A DNA stretch of 64,000 bases from Choristoneura fumiferana (GCF_025370935.1 NC_133472.1:23107695-23171694); one strand, 5' to 3'. Positions 33,481 to 44,892 are shown, counted from the stretch's first letter. The notes: generated by a model not told the origin, from the letters alone. Translations and numbers: made by a program.

Positions 33481-34097
33481 CACGTAAACTTTGATGATGT
33501 TGTTGTTTTGTTTGCAAATTTTAAGATCTGACTGCCGTCTAGAACTGGGTAGATCCGTGGGTCTCATGAAGTTGGTCACCTCTGCTCTAGAAACAAATCA
33601 AAAATCGTCCTGGCAAGTTGTACATACCTTAAAAACCTCAACAGTAACGTAACAAGTATAGTGTAGGTCGTTTGCCAGGACCCTTCAGAATCGCAACCAA
33701 TAACGGTATGGAATCGTTCCCGTAATTCTTCTGAATTGCTCAGTCCGCAGTTCAATGGCGGTGTGTGTACAAGGCCTGCATCGCAGAATCGAAGGTTCTT
33801 CCAAATGGAAAGAGGAATAAACCCGAAAACTTAAGGACATCACCGCCGTGCCGTTAAATATATTCTTGAATATAGACCGATTAATTAGTTAAACTTGCCG
33901 TCATGCCGGAAGCCCACGTGCCAGCCTTGTATTGGTCTCGCACAGTTCGTGTTCCTATGCAAAAGGGTACTTGTATAAATAGACAGATAAAATTTTATTC
34001 TTCAAAACAAATACATGAAGCTCTTGCACTAAAGAGAAATAAAACTAACAATTCATGCCTTAAAATTCGCTGAAACAGGTTACACACCACACACATA
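33481..34097. other. No gene recognised
   Basis: A block at 33660-33800 (AGAATCGCAACCAATAACGG) has the look of an old retrotransposon but I cannot place it. Confidence 0.25.
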
Positions 34098-34430
34098 GTA
34101 CGTCACCATCTCCAATATCTGACACAAGGTAACAGACTGCCACACACGTACAGTTACCATCTTTAATATCTAATACAACGGGAACACAAATAATAACACA
34201 GTACCGTCACCATTTCCTTATTGACAAGGTAACACACAACCTAACACGTACTTCACATGGTTAATATCTGACACAATTAACAAAACCACCACACACACTG
34301 TACTTTCATCATCTCCATATCTCACCAACAATGCATAAACAAATATTTGATACGATTCTATGGCTGGTAGGACGGTGTTAGATATTTTTGCACGCTCCAT
34401 TGTGGCAGTTTAACGCAGTGGACTACACTA
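34098..34430. repeat. MITE-A whose left half is expanded into a ~50-bp tandem array
   Basis: Five versions of GTACAGTCACCATCTCCAAT...ATCTGACACAA start at 34098, 34148, 34201, 34248 and 34300 (spacings 47-53), joined by CACACAC-like linkers. After the last copy the normal MITE continues (AATGCATAAACAAATATTTG, GATATTTTTGCACGCTCCAT) to about 34430. Confidence 0.75.
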
Positions 34431-35710
34431 ATTCATTGAGCGTAGGTACTTATTCTGTGATTAGAGTATATGAATAACTATGGTATGGTCCCAAAGGTAG
34501 ACCACGCCTTCGCTAGACCGGCAGATTGCGCTGGCACCATTTCGTGATATGCAATAACTATTTTTTATTTTTTATGACTTATCCATTTTAGTGTGTCAGA
34601 TTAAGGTAAATGTTTTCAGTTATTCCTATCTTTAAGTGAGCCCCATCATTAGATACTACCTACCTACCTGAAGTTACCCAAAATTGAGAATTCAACGTTA
34701 CTTACAAAAATTTAAGATTTATCTTTAAGGGGGTTGCTCTTCCATACAAACCTACGGACACCCCGCATAGCTTCCACGGACATGTTTTCTTAGAGGATTT
34801 TTTGAGAATAGTAAATTATGGATATGCTCTTCAAGCAAAATCCAAAAAAAAGTAACTTTATTGCATCAAAAGTGCAGCGTGATGCAGTAAATTTTGATGC
34901 ATTTTACCATTGTATGAGTAAAACTGACAGTGTTCGCAGCGAGCATGTAGTGACATCTTATATGGGTGCGTGAGTCAATGTCACAAAATCAAACTATTGT
35001 AAATAGGTATCGACTATTTCGTGTGGTCACGTGACCATCACCTTTGGCTCAGATAATACGACAACTAAATGAAGAAAGCATGAGATCACTGAGAGATCAA
35101 GTTCAAGTTTCTGAGTCTAGTATTTACTTTTTTGTTTTTAAATCTGTTATTTTCGGAAGTTGAAACGCCTAAACTATTATTTCTGATTAATGCAAGGACA
35201 CAAACTGTAAGTAAGACGAAAAATAGGTAAGTTACTTTTAAAATTGTCATTTAAAATAATAATTATTTAAGTAACAGACCCAGTCCTCGGCAAAAATTAT
35301 AACATTGCATACTTTACATACATTATAATGCGGTGCTTCGATCTAGGACAAGTGGTTTAAATTCAACTTACAAATTCTGAACAGATATTAGTTATTTACT
35401 CTTACGTAGACAGTAGCGCCACTAATTTATATAAAGCATATTTATTCTCACAATAAAAAAGGTGCTAGGTGTAATCACTAAACTAATTAGTTAAAAAATA
35501 AGGTCTACATTCAACATACATTGCATGTGTATGTATGAATATCAAGTTTTACAGTGAGGCTCAAATAAATTCCTACATATCACGGCATTTTTACGGCCGC
35601 TAAATCTAGGCTCGGTGAATAAAAAGGTTTTCACAATCGAAGTAGTTTTCGTACCTTTTTTATTATTATAACTGGCTAGATAAGTAAAATTTAAACGTCA
35701 TTATAATACA
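34431..35710. other. No gene recognised
   Basis: AT-rich, likely intronic with respect to the cyclase gene. No open frame of note. Confidence 0.3.
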
Positions 35711-35729
35711 TTTTTGTCACAACGTCAAG

Positions 35730-35852
35730 TCAATGAGATTGATATTCAAAAGCAATTATGTTTGAATAATTATGGTTTGAACACAAATCAAGAAGTCAAA
35801 AAGTTGGCGGACGAGAGGAAATTAGCAAGAGTGCAACTCTTAAACTATTTAT
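35730..35852 (+). CDS. Candidate internal exon of an unknown plus-strand gene
   Basis: A 40-codon open segment reads NEIDIQKQLCLNNYGL, TNQEVKKLADERKLAR, VQLLNYL, charged and helix-like. It is bounded by a weak acceptor (CACAACGTCAAG) and a strong donor (GTAAGT). It ends in phase 1, which fits the acceptor at 38473. No family recognised. It would lie inside a large intron of the minus-strand cyclase. Confidence 0.3.
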
Positions 35853-36244
35853 GTAAGTATGTTTATTTTATCATTTTTGTCAGAAACATTAATATTTGTT
35901 ACAAGAACACCAGAGGCAGGGCTGTAAGAATTTCATTCCTACTGGGTGGCCAAAGTATGGCTTATCGTGTGTACCAAACTTGTGGTCTGCAGCAACCTAC
36001 TACGAAAACATACCAAATTTCCCTAACTCTTAGTAGCGTCGTGAACATGTTCACTCCATAGAAGTAAGTCGCTTCCCACCGTCTGTCTGCATATGTACGA
36101 GTATGTACTGTATGTACTCTATTATGAAGTGATTCAAGATTTTTCATTTTATTTATAAGTGTGAGAAACGGCAGGGGTTATGGTTTTGGAGCGTATGTAT
36201 GGTCATTTCTTTCGCACGCTATGCAACAAGGCCTTGATGCATCT

Positions 36245-37085
36245 TAGCAAGTATCCGTCCGTCCGTCTGTCGATCCGTCCATCTGTCTGTCCGTCTTTCT
36301 GTCTGTCTGTGTTTCGAAGTGAACACTACATCATTATTGTCCAGTGATGACATATGGATCCGAGACGTGGTGCTTTACTTTAGGCCTTATAAATAGGCTC
36401 AGAGTTGCTCAGCGAGCTATGGAGAGAGCTATGCTTGGGGTTTCTCTACGGGACCGAATCAGAAATGAGGAGATACGTAGAAGAACAAGGGTCACCGACA
36501 TAGCCAAGCGAATCAGCTCGTTGAAGTGGCAATGGGCGGGCTATATAGCACGGAGAGCGGATGGCCGTTGGGGCCGAAAAGTTCTCGAGTGGAGGCCGCG
36601 GATCGGCAAGCGCAGCGTAGGACGTCCACCAACAAGATGGACGGATGACCTGGTTAAAGCCGCAGGTTCGCGGTGGATGCAGGCTGCTGCCAGTTGAAGC
36701 AACTGGAGGTCTGTGGGTGAGGCCTATGTCCAACAGTGGACGTCCTACGGCTGAGATGATGATGATGATGATGGTGAATAAAGTTGTACCAACTGTACTT
36801 TAGTCGAAAATTTTACTATGACCTTTAAAATTTATAAGTATTTTATTGATAATTAGAAGCAGAGTCTTGAGAAATAGCTCATGTTAGGAGATAAAGAGAT
36901 CAGAAGAGGTATCGTTAGATTTGTCTCTGTTAGGAGTGACACAGGTTGTTAATTTTATGCGTATGTGAGTCTGTCTGTGTACCTTTCCGTCGGCTCATCC
37001 GTCCGTCCGTCTGTTGATCTGTCCATCTGTCTGTCCGTCTGTCTGTCTGTCTGTGTTTCGAAGTGAACATTACATCATTGTCCTA
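36245..37085. repeat. Near-duplicate of a (GTCC/TGTC)n block
   Basis: GTCCATCTGTCTGTCCGTCT through GTGTTTCGAAGTGAACA and TACATCATTATTGTCC at 36277-36342 recurs at 37020-37083 with few changes. The RTE piece at 36338-36775 begins exactly where the left copy ends. Confidence 0.6.
36338..36775 (+). pseudogene. 5'-truncated RTE copy (reverse transcriptase C-terminus)
   Basis: Plus strand reads MTYGSETWCFTLGLINRL, RAMERAMLGVSLRDRIR, KWQWAGYIARRADGRWGRKV and GRPPTRWTDDLVKAAGSRW, the C-terminal segment of RTE endonuclease/reverse transcriptase. A stop follows at 36697, then the stereotyped GTCCAACAGTGGACG end and a (GAT)n tail. The frame is intact over 118 codons, so this is a fairly young truncated insertion. 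Confidence 0.8.
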
Positions 37086-37209
37086 TTTTTTTAATTATTG
37101 TTTACCAACGCACACACCAAACCTTTTATCCTAAAAAGCTGAAATTTAAGATAAGGAAAAAATGGGATTTATTATGTAGGTACCTACATAAAATTCTACT
37201 GGTTCGTAA
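36776..37209. other. No gene recognised
   Basis: Mostly AT-rich sequence plus the second (TGTC)n block at 36990-37083. Confidence 0.3.
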
Positions 37210-37505
37210 CTATTATTTAGTTTTTAGGGTTCCGTACCTAAAAAGTGCCAACGGAACCCTATTTCTGAGACTCCGCTGTCTGTCTGTCTGTCTGTCCGTC
37301 CGTCTGTCACAGGGCTCTATCTCTTGAGTCGTAATAGTTAGACACTTGAAATTTTTACAGATTATGTATTACTGTGGCCGCTATAACAACAAATACTCAA
37401 ACCAGAATAAAACAAATATTTAAGTTTTTTTTTGCTAATGTCTAATGTTGTATAGATAATGGTACGGAACACTTCGTGCGCGAATCCGACTCGCACTTGG
37501 CCAGT
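37210..37505 (-). repeat. Compact copy of the 22.8-kb repeat, reverse orientation
   Basis: AGGGTTCCGTACCTAAAAAG, (TGTC)n, CACAGGGCTCTATCTCTTGA and a final GAATCCGACTCGCACTTGGC are the reverse complement of the ends of 22809-24740. At 300 bp it gives the uninterrupted form. Confidence 0.7.
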
Positions 37506-37675
37506 TTATTTTTAATACCCAGGGTATTCAATGTTATATATTTAATTTTACAACTCTATCTCCATATCACTAATCTCTGTAAATTTTACATGCAGGCAGA
37601 AAGGAATAGCAAAAATCTAAATTCAATATCAGGATATTTTGAAAAAGATAAGTATTGTTCACAAACCGATCTTAA

Positions 37676-37702
37676 TGACGATGATGATGATGATGATGAT
37701 GG
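37676..37702 (+). repeat. (GAT)n microsatellite
   Basis: Eight GAT repeats, which produce an aspartate run in the surrounding frame; no protein is implied. Confidence 0.9.
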
Positions 37703-37834
37703 TCGTATGTCATCGCTGCCGAATTCTAACTTTATTCAATGAAAGACATGGAGAAACTTTGTCACAAAGACTTAGTTCAGATAATTTGATATTACGCTGT
37801 CCGTCCGTCTATTTCTATAGGATTACTTAAAACT

Positions 37835-38090
37835 GAAGCAAACTGAAGTGGCAGTGGGCCGGCCATATCAGCCGAAGAACCGATAACTGCTAAGGTAAAC
37901 GAGTAAAAGCCTAGCGTGGCGAGGGACGCCCTCAGACTAGGTGGAGCGATGATCTTCACTGGGTAGCTGACAGTAACTGGATGAGAGTGGCCGAGGGTCG
38001 TGCTCAGTGGCGTGCAATTGGAGACGCCTATGTCCAGTAGTGGGCTAAGATAGGCCGATGATGATGATGATGATGATGATGATGACTTAA
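37835..38090 (+). pseudogene. RTE 3' end with (GAT)n tail
   Basis: LKWQWAGHIS-type coding (37842-37880), broken by stops, then GGTGGAGCGATGATCTTCAC, CAGTGGCGTGCAATTGGAG and CTATGTCCAGTAGTGGGC. It ends in GAT repeats at 38058-38083. Confidence 0.7.
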
Positions 38091-38330
38091 AATAAGACAA
38101 TAATCCCACTCATATTATAAATGCGAAAGTTTGTTAGTCTGTTTGTTTATTTCTTTATTACCTTTTCACGTCTAATTCGTTGAACCGATTAGGATGAAAT
38201 TTGGGATACAGATAGTTTGAGTCCCGTAGAAAAACATAGGGTAGTTTTTTTTAATCGCAATATTCCCGCGGAATAGCTATAAACGAATTCTACGCTGACA
38301 GAGTTGCGTGCAACAGTATGTAGGTACATT
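38085..38330 (-). repeat. TAGCTGTTG/CCCGCGGGA repeat, reverse orientation
   Basis: AATGCGAAAGTTTGTTAGTC, TCCCGCGGAATAGC and AACGAATTCTACG mirror 19380-19605. Confidence 0.5.
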
Positions 38331-38472
38331 AGGGGATTTACCTACTGATAGTCTGATTTACGTCCTTATGCTGTAACTAAAAAGCATCGGTCACTTTATT
38401 CGTACACCTAGGTATCTTATAGTCTGTCTGCTAATACTATTTCTGTATTTATTAATACACAATTCCTTTCAG

Positions 38473-38498
38473 ATTCAATGCTAACTAACTGCATATAA
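38473..38498 (+). CDS. Candidate terminal exon with polyadenylation signals
   Basis: After an acceptor TTCCTTTCAG the sequence completes a tyrosine from the exon at 35730-35852 and adds SMLTNCI before TAA (38496-38498). AATAAA occurs at 38668 and again at 38691. The phase match and two signals make a plausible 3' end, but a seven-codon tail proves little alone. Confidence 0.25.
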
Positions 38499-38794
38499 CT
38501 TTGCCTGGAATCATTATATTGCTGAAGTAGCCTAGGTGCTGTCATGCAATATTCAAGGTGAAGAAAAGAAGAAACGTTGAATGTTGATATGCAAGAAATT
38601 AAGGAATATCTGACTGATTAACTATGTTTGATTTATTTATTAACGCTGTGTTATAAAGTTTGTTCTAAATAAATATGATGTACACAACGAAATAAAGTCT
38701 TCGTAGGCATCTTTCTTTTAGCGTTCCGTGGGTGGAAATTTTAGTGGAGCTTCTAAAAACAAGAATACCAACAGGTATGTAGTTTTTATTTTTT

Positions 38795-38990
38795 GACCAT
38801 CAGTGGTGTAGCGGTATAGCAAGCGGTACGGATTACCGAGGACCTGGGTTCGATTCCCAGTGATGGTCTTATTTTTCTGTTTTTTCTGTGCATCTATATT
38901 TCAGTTTGTATTTTCAATTTAGATTTTACGGGATGACCGTAAAAGTAAAAATTTGGAATTGAAATAAAAAATACAAAAAGATTCCAAAAA
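38795..38990 (+). mobile_element. tRNA-derived SINE, copy 1
   Basis: The head carries pol III boxes (A-like TGGTGTAGCGGTATAGC, B box GGTTCGATTCC at 38847-38857) and closes with GATGGTC pairing to GACCATC. The body then has TTCTGTGCATCTATATTTCA and TTTTACGGGATGACCGTAAA. Related copies are at 41275-41443 and 49272-49420. Confidence 0.8.
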
Positions 38991-39329
38991 ACCAATCTTA
39001 AGTTTTTATTTGTCGAATGAAACTACAGTAATATCAGATGATGAGATAATAGGGGTACATATATATAAAGTACTATAAAACCGTACAACTTTGACCTTTG
39101 AGATAACTTTGCCCAAGTTGTCATTTTTTAAAATATCTGAAATAAAACAAAATTGACTGATTTGTGACGACTTTGTGACATGCACATTTCTAAATCATTT
39201 TTGTATATTTTTTTTCCCTGTTGTCACGAATAAATCTTTTCTTTTCCCTTTATATCGGAATATTTCTCTCAAAGTGCCCATTGCGGCCTATTTATTGAAT
39301 AAATGATTTAAATTTCAATTTTTAAATTT

Positions 39330-39465
39330 ATGATGATGTAGATGATGATAATGATGATGATGCAGATATGTATATAATGTAGATAATGATAAAGATGATG
39401 ATCACGATGATGATGTAGTGGATGTAGATAATTTAGGTGATAAAAATGATGTTGATGATGGTTAT
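39330..39465 (+). repeat. Degenerate GAT-rich tract
   Basis: GATGAT-based sequence with scattered changes; non-coding. Confidence 0.7.
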
Positions 39466-39844
39466 GTAAAAGGCCCGCGTGCTTTTTTCAAAATTTTTAA
39501 GGAGCCCGTTACTGTCATATTACATATTTACTTACTGGACAGTACGAGGTTACTTCCTGGATCCTTAGCCTAGTCTCCGTGATGCGTTACTTTCTGCGAC
39601 GTTTTTGATGTTGTATTGGCAACATTTCATACCATTTTTGACAAAAACATGTTTTTCATATAAGTTATCGTAACCGAGGAATCTATAAGGATACTTCTAG
39701 TTCTTAGAAACTTGAATTTTAGTTTGCAGATAGCTCTTATGGCGCGAAGATTAGAAAAATCAAAAAATCGCCGGTTACGTTTAAGTTATGAAGAAATATA
39801 AATTTCATTTCATAGTATGTACCACACAAGTATATATCATAATC

Positions 39845-40520
39845 AACTTCGTGTCTTACTACCTGGCGGTGACATATTGTCACATGGAATTCAAACTCAC
39901 ATCAAAAAAATGTACGAAGAATTTACGAATTTGTGCGCTAGTTTAAAAAATATACTACCCGTAATAATAGTACTACTAATCACTACTAATAATAGTACTA
40001 CCCGTAATAGTAGTACACCGGTAGTAATAAAGATACTTTCTGGCGGGCGCTATCTATTTTACTATGAAGCAGTCGAATTTTTTATAAGTAAAAAATCGGA
40101 ATCCCAATCTGTCGGAATCCCAATGGGCACCTTATATAAGCGCTTTAGAACTTGAACGTTCATTTTTTTTTTAACTATAGCGTACAATTTCGTACATTTT
40201 TTCTGATTTACAAGAAATTTGAAAAGTCCGCCAGAAAGTACTTCAAACTAGTTGAAATGTTTTTTTTTATAGTCGGTTCCATTTTTTGCTAAAAAATTTT
40301 TTCATGTACAGTCACCAGCACCAATATCTGACACAATAAGCGTGCATAAATATCTGACACGACTCTATTTCTAGGGCCGGAAGGACCTGTCAGATATTTT
40401 TGCACGCTCCGCTGTGGTAGATATTAATGCTGGTGACTGTACCTACATTTTTTGATTTGAGTGAATTCCATGCGACACCATGTCACCGCCAGGAAGTATG
40501 ACACTCAACTTCGAAGCTGT
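39845..40520. mobile_element. Inverted-end element hosting MITE-A
   Basis: TACCTGGCGGTGACATATTG and GGAATTCAAACTCACATC at the left are mirrored by GAGTGAATTCCATGCG and CATGTCACCGCCAGGAAGTA at the right. MITE-A copy 2 sits just inside the right arm. The plus-strand frame at 39817-40155 is built on the left arm. Confidence 0.65.
40309..40439 (+). mobile_element. MITE-A, copy 2
   Basis: 131 bp from CAGTCACCAGCACCAATATC to GCTGGTGACTG, flanked by TA on both sides. It shares the internal ATAAGCGTGCATAAATATCT with copy 1. Confidence 0.88.
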
Positions 40521-40929
40521 CTCACCCTGGAGATCGCATAGATCGATGTTTACTTGACATCTTATTCCGAAACTTATTTATTGTTTTGTCACTAGTAACG
40601 TGCTAGCACAAGTCTTTTCGCGATAGTTTTTAATCTTCTTCTGCGTGAAACATAAACATTGTAGTAGAAAAATAGTAGAATTATTATATGTTCATTTTTT
40701 TTAACAACCGAGTTAGTGTTATGCTCTATGTCACAGGATGACTAAATATTGACAATCGATATCGAGATTAATATCACTCATGTTTAGACTTTGCTCATGT
40801 CTAGCTTTAGATACATTCTTGACTGAGCCGGCCGCGATAACTGTAGTAGGTAGTATGGCGTTCTTTTTCGAGTGTCATTGCTACTGAACTGTCAGGTTGC
40901 CTTACAGAAGAAAAGGAAACTCGTGTAAA

Positions 40930-40979
40930 ATGACATCGCATACAGATACCCAGAATCAAGAACCAAAATCAGAAGAATG
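40930..40979 (+). CDS. Candidate first coding exon
   Basis: ATG at 40930 opens MTSHTDTQNQEPKSEE and then meets a donor-like GTATAAGT in phase 2. Hydrophilic, no family recognised; could open a gene nested in the cyclase intron. Confidence 0.2.
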
Positions 40980-41274
40980 GTATAAGTTCATATATTGATA
41001 AATTTTTATTGTGAGCTTACTTTTTTTTAATTATGTGTGACTATTATTACAAATTATATATTTTTAAGCTTCTGATACCTTGACTTTTGTATTTAGGACT
41101 ATTGCATGGTAGGTGCACGCGGCTAGTAGCTAGTTTTATAAGATCTCCGCTTACAAATTGTATCTTTCGCGTCACTGCTTTCATTATAGTGGCATCATAA
41201 TAATGTTTGATTTTGAGTTTGCATTATATTATAGGCTATGATTGGTTTTTTGGAGTCTTTTTGTATTTTTTATT

Positions 41275-41443
41275 TCAACTCCAAATTTGTTACTTTTACG
41301 GGTATCCCGTGAAACCATATCGAAAATACAAACTGAGACATGGATGCACAGAAAAACCAGAAAAAGAGACCAGGGCTGGGAATCGAACCCAGGTCCTCAG
41401 CAATCCGTGCTGCGTGCTATAACCCCTACACCACCGCTGGACA
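41275..41443 (-). mobile_element. tRNA-derived SINE, copy 2 (minus)
   Basis: Reverse-oriented head with B box complement GGAATCGAACC (41380-41390) and A-like CTACACCACCGCTGG. The body ATCCCGTGAAACCATATCG is shared with copy 1. Confidence 0.8.
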
Positions 41444-41499
41444 GGAATCTAGACACGAATTTTTCCTATGCATACATATCTCAACGAAACAAATACGAA

Positions 41500-42580
41500 A
41501 TGAAATAAATACTTGAATAATTGAGTGGTTTCGGTGTTACCAGGTTCCTTGACCCTTGATGCGTGGCTTTACTGGTGCGTCCATGAGGCACATGTGCCAT
41601 ATGACCAGTGATGTAAATAATGGAGTTGTTCTTTCGAAAAAATAATAAACTTTATTACATACATTATAATAATTATTTTTATTCTTGAACCACATTTAGA
41701 TAAACAATGAAAATTGCTACGGGGATATTATATTACCTTATCATTACTATGGCGACGTGTCAAAAGAACGCTGCACATTGCTTCGGGACAGAGAACTTGT
41801 TAATTTGCGGAACCTCATATAAATTGACAACAATATTTTTTACTTTACTTCTGCGCTACGAACCGTGCCCGACAACTACGTCCATGTGAAATATCTATAC
41901 AATAAGTTTACATACACGCCCGCTCTCTTTCTCTTCCATGTAAAACAATATTTTATTATGTATGTATAGTATATGTCACACAAGCTCGACTAGCTGTCAC
42001 AAATACCTACTATATAACTATTATTAGGTATTGTGTGATATATATATTATTTCATGTAGGAGGAGGGGGTGGAGGAGGGCGTGTACTGCATGTTATTATA
42101 TTATGTAGGAACGTATCACATAGATCTAACTGTGCCGCACGGTTGACAGCAGAGAAACCTAGGGCAAAATTAAATACTGTAGGTTCTAGATACTGACTAA
42201 CAGTCAAGCTCAAAAAAATTTAATTGCTAGTGGTACGGTTGGCTTGTTGATTGACTGGACAGCGGGCATATTTAACTTGTATCACAAAGTTTATACCTTT
42301 TTTTTGTTCTCAAAGTATTAGCTGAATCTAATGCCGACGTTGTTCACTAGCAGACCTGACCCCCTCCTGATCCTGATAATTATTCTCAAACGCTGTCTAA
42401 TGCGACGTACTGCATTTTACTTACCCCAAAGAAAAGATTGTATGGTAGAACTGCAACTGTCACAGGCGGAACGGCAGTGATGGGCCTGGTAATTGCAGCC
42501 TGCTCGCGTGCTCGGACAGATGAGAGGAATAGAGCAACAAAATAATTAAAAGAAACTGGAATTAATCAAAATACCACGCA
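41500..42580. other. No gene recognised
   Basis: Intronic or intergenic AT-rich sequence. A G-rich stretch at 42058-42080 (GGAGGAGGGGGTGGAGGAGG) is the only notable feature. Confidence 0.3.
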
Positions 42581-42600
42581 CAGGACTTATCACGCTAACA

Positions 42601-42813
42601 CACTCGAGTAATATTTACCTCGACGTTTCGGCAACATTACAGTGGCCGTGGTCACGAGTAGACTGAAGTGTGGGGTGTCAAGTCTGCCTAGCAGCGCGAG
42701 TCCTTCGAACTACCCGCACTTGGTCATTTTTATTTGTCACCCCACACTTCAGTCTACCCGTGACCACGGCCACTGTAATGTTGCCGAAACGTCGAGGTAA
42801 ATATTACTCGTGT
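42601..42813. repeat. 213-bp palindrome with about 77-bp arms
   Basis: Left arm 42601-42678 (ACCTCGACGTTTCGGCAACA, TTACAGTGGCCGTGGTCACG) is mirrored at 42738-42813. The loop is about 60 bp. The sequence is related to 15725-15810. Confidence 0.85.
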
Positions 42814-43047
42814 CTAAAGATATATTGTTTCCAAAATACTTACTTGATTTATAATGCATAATAATTGGCATGATTATTGGGATATGAATTTACTGTACCA
42901 GCGGGAAAATTACAAATTAATTATACCCCCTGCCCGGTCAACCAGACTAGTTAGCCGTAGATACTACAGGCAAAGAGCGCTCAAAAAGTAGCAAAGTAAA
43001 GACATTCCCTTTTTACTCTTAGTATTTGAGGACATGTAAAACTATTT

Positions 43048-43364
43048 GAGCATTTCTAAATAAAGTTTGTACATTTGATTTGCGACTCCTATTTGTGATA
43101 AAAATTTGCAGGTATGTAGAGTGAACGATACTGAGCCGTAATAACATAGTCTCTCAAAATGTCCCAATTGGTTTGTATGGAAATTTCCTTTTTTGTTACC
43201 AAAACTACGGATTTGCGGTAACAAAAAAGGAACTTTCCATAATTGGGACATTTCGGGAGACTATGTTATTTAAACTCAGAGTGAACGATTCACTCTATCT
43301 ACCTGCAAATTTTTACCCAAATCGGAGTCGCAAATCAAATGTACAAACGTTTTTAGAAATGCTC
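43048..43364. repeat. 317-bp palindrome with about 155-bp arms
   Basis: GAGCATTTCTAAA...GTACATTTGATTTGCGACTC at the left is mirrored by GAGTCGCAAATCAAATGTAC...AGAAATGCTC at the right, with several mismatches. Both open frames here (minus 43042, plus 43173) come from the arms. Confidence 0.85.
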
Positions 43365-43489
43365 ATTTTAGCACTGTAGCTTGCTGTGACAAAGTATCAA
43401 ACTGTTCAGCTACCTATGAGCTTGACTGCTTCGAATTAGGTTTGATGCAACATCTGTCTCCGATGATGACGTGTCAGCTAAACTGAACG

Positions 43490-43760
43490 TGCCCGTAGTC
43501 TGCAAGTACGACGGATTATTTGCGGTAGTTCTAGTTCCTTCACAAGACCTTGAAGAAAGAACTGCGGGATTTTTCCGCCTTTGTACCTTTGCAAGAACTG
43601 AAGATGCTACTGCGAAAGGAACAAAGGCTAAAAAATAAACGCAGTTTTTCCTTCAAGTCTTGTAAAGGAACTAATGCAAAAAAAACGCAATAGTTCCATC
43701 GCACGAACATCCAAAGGAAACACTGCCAATAATCCAGTACGCACGACTACAAACCTGCTG
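43490..43760. repeat. Inverted-end element
   Basis: GTAGTCTGCAAGTACGACGG pairs with the reverse complement of AGTACGCACGACTAC. CTTCACAAGACCTTGAAG pairs with CTTCAAGTCTTGTAAAGG. Confidence 0.6.
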
Positions 43761-44470
43761 GATCGGAAAAAAATCCTAGCAGATAATACTTACTATAGGT
43801 AGATAAATGATACGAATCGACAACTGTTTTCGACTCGAAGGTAACAAAGGGAGTGTAGATGATTTTGGAACTGCTCGTAGTCTTCTGCTGATTGTGCCAA
43901 ATCATCGGTTATGATATCCTAACAAAATCAATTTATATAAGTAGGTACAAAATTAGCACGGGATAATTTTTTACCGCAATTTGATACCAGTTATCGGCGA
44001 GTGGGTGAACTTTTGCTGTTATGTAAGTATTTCGTAAGTATTTATTTATACCTATAAAGGCAAAACATGGCCTAAAAATGCATGAGATTTGGCAAACGTA
44101 TTCCTTGAGGATCGCAGAGGTGCAAGAAGTTTTTTTTTTAATTCGAATACCTACACTACAGAGTAGATTTTTTTCTTCAACGGGAGCGAAGCCGCGGGAT
44201 TAAGCTAGTAATTATATATACGAACTGAGAAATCCAGATGCAGAAGCCTAGATAAACTCTTCGTCAACTCTTTTCATGGTTAGCAACTTATTAATAATTG
44301 ATATTAGCAGCTTATGATTACTAATTCTCTACTAAAAGTCTTACCACAGAAATTGAGTGATGATGATGATGATAATTAGGATAGTAAACTCTGTATGGTT
44401 TTTATTACCTCTTTTGATAGAAAGAGCTTACACGAAGCACTGTTCATAAAATATTAGGTATGTCTAAAGG

Positions 44471-44666
44471 CACTGTTACACATGCTCGTTACTGGACTGA
44501 AGCAAACGCGTTCACACTTGCTTAATACCTTTCCCCTTCCACCCGTCTCGAGCTTGCCACTAATAAGCATGCTCGATAGTAGCATGTCCTGTTCACACAT
44601 GCTACTAGCTAGCATTTGCTCAATAGTAGCATGCTTTCTTGCTACTAAAGAGCATGTGTAACAGTG
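44471..44666. mobile_element. 196-bp hAT-type MITE
   Basis: Ends CACTGTTACACATGCTC and GAGCATGTGTAACAGTG are perfect 17-bp inverted repeats. The flanking 8-mers TCTAAAGG and TCTTAAGG match at seven of eight positions. Many AGCATGCT-like subrepeats lie inside. Confidence 0.8.
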
Positions 44667-44675
44667 TCTTAAGGG

Positions 44676-44892
44676 ACTTTGGCCTTACGGATGCCCTTGA
44701 TAAACTTGATTGCCTGTGCATTCCTGTGCGTGTCGTACAAGGTGACTAAGAGCCCTGGTGGCAGCGCTCTCTATTGCCAACTACGAATTCCAAACTCCAG
44801 CTCTGCGGCGTGGAAGGTAAGGACAAACCTCCGCACTATTTTCCCAAGAAACTCGTCCTGTAGATTTGCTACTGATTTTCAACCGACGACCA
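44676..44892 (-). pseudogene. Unrecognised coding-like segment with one stop
   Basis: The minus strand reads NLQDEFLGKIVRRFVLTFHA, AELEFGIRSWQ, stop, RALPPGLLVTLYDTHRNAQA, IKFIKGIRKAKVP, stop. About 70 codons are in one frame. No family recognised; it does not match the cyclase region expected here. Confidence 0.25.

Noticed and set aside
37476..37830. Aspartate- or methionine-rich proteins
   Set aside because: They are translations of a (GAT)n microsatellite.
38795..38870. Functional tRNA gene
   Set aside because: Good A/B-like boxes and acceptor pairing, but the flanking body is shared with copies at 41.3 and 49.3 kb, so it is a SINE head.
42738..42813. A second hammerhead ribozyme near the CCGAAACGTC block
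   Set aside because: GAAAC and GUC are present but the CUGANGA box and stem I pairing are not.
43042..43379. Two similar proteins on opposite strands
   Set aside because: Both are readings of the arms of one palindrome.
44676..44892. The missing cyclase exon
   Set aside because: Coding-like and on the right strand and interval, but the sequence does not resemble the region after FIDVSG and has a stop.
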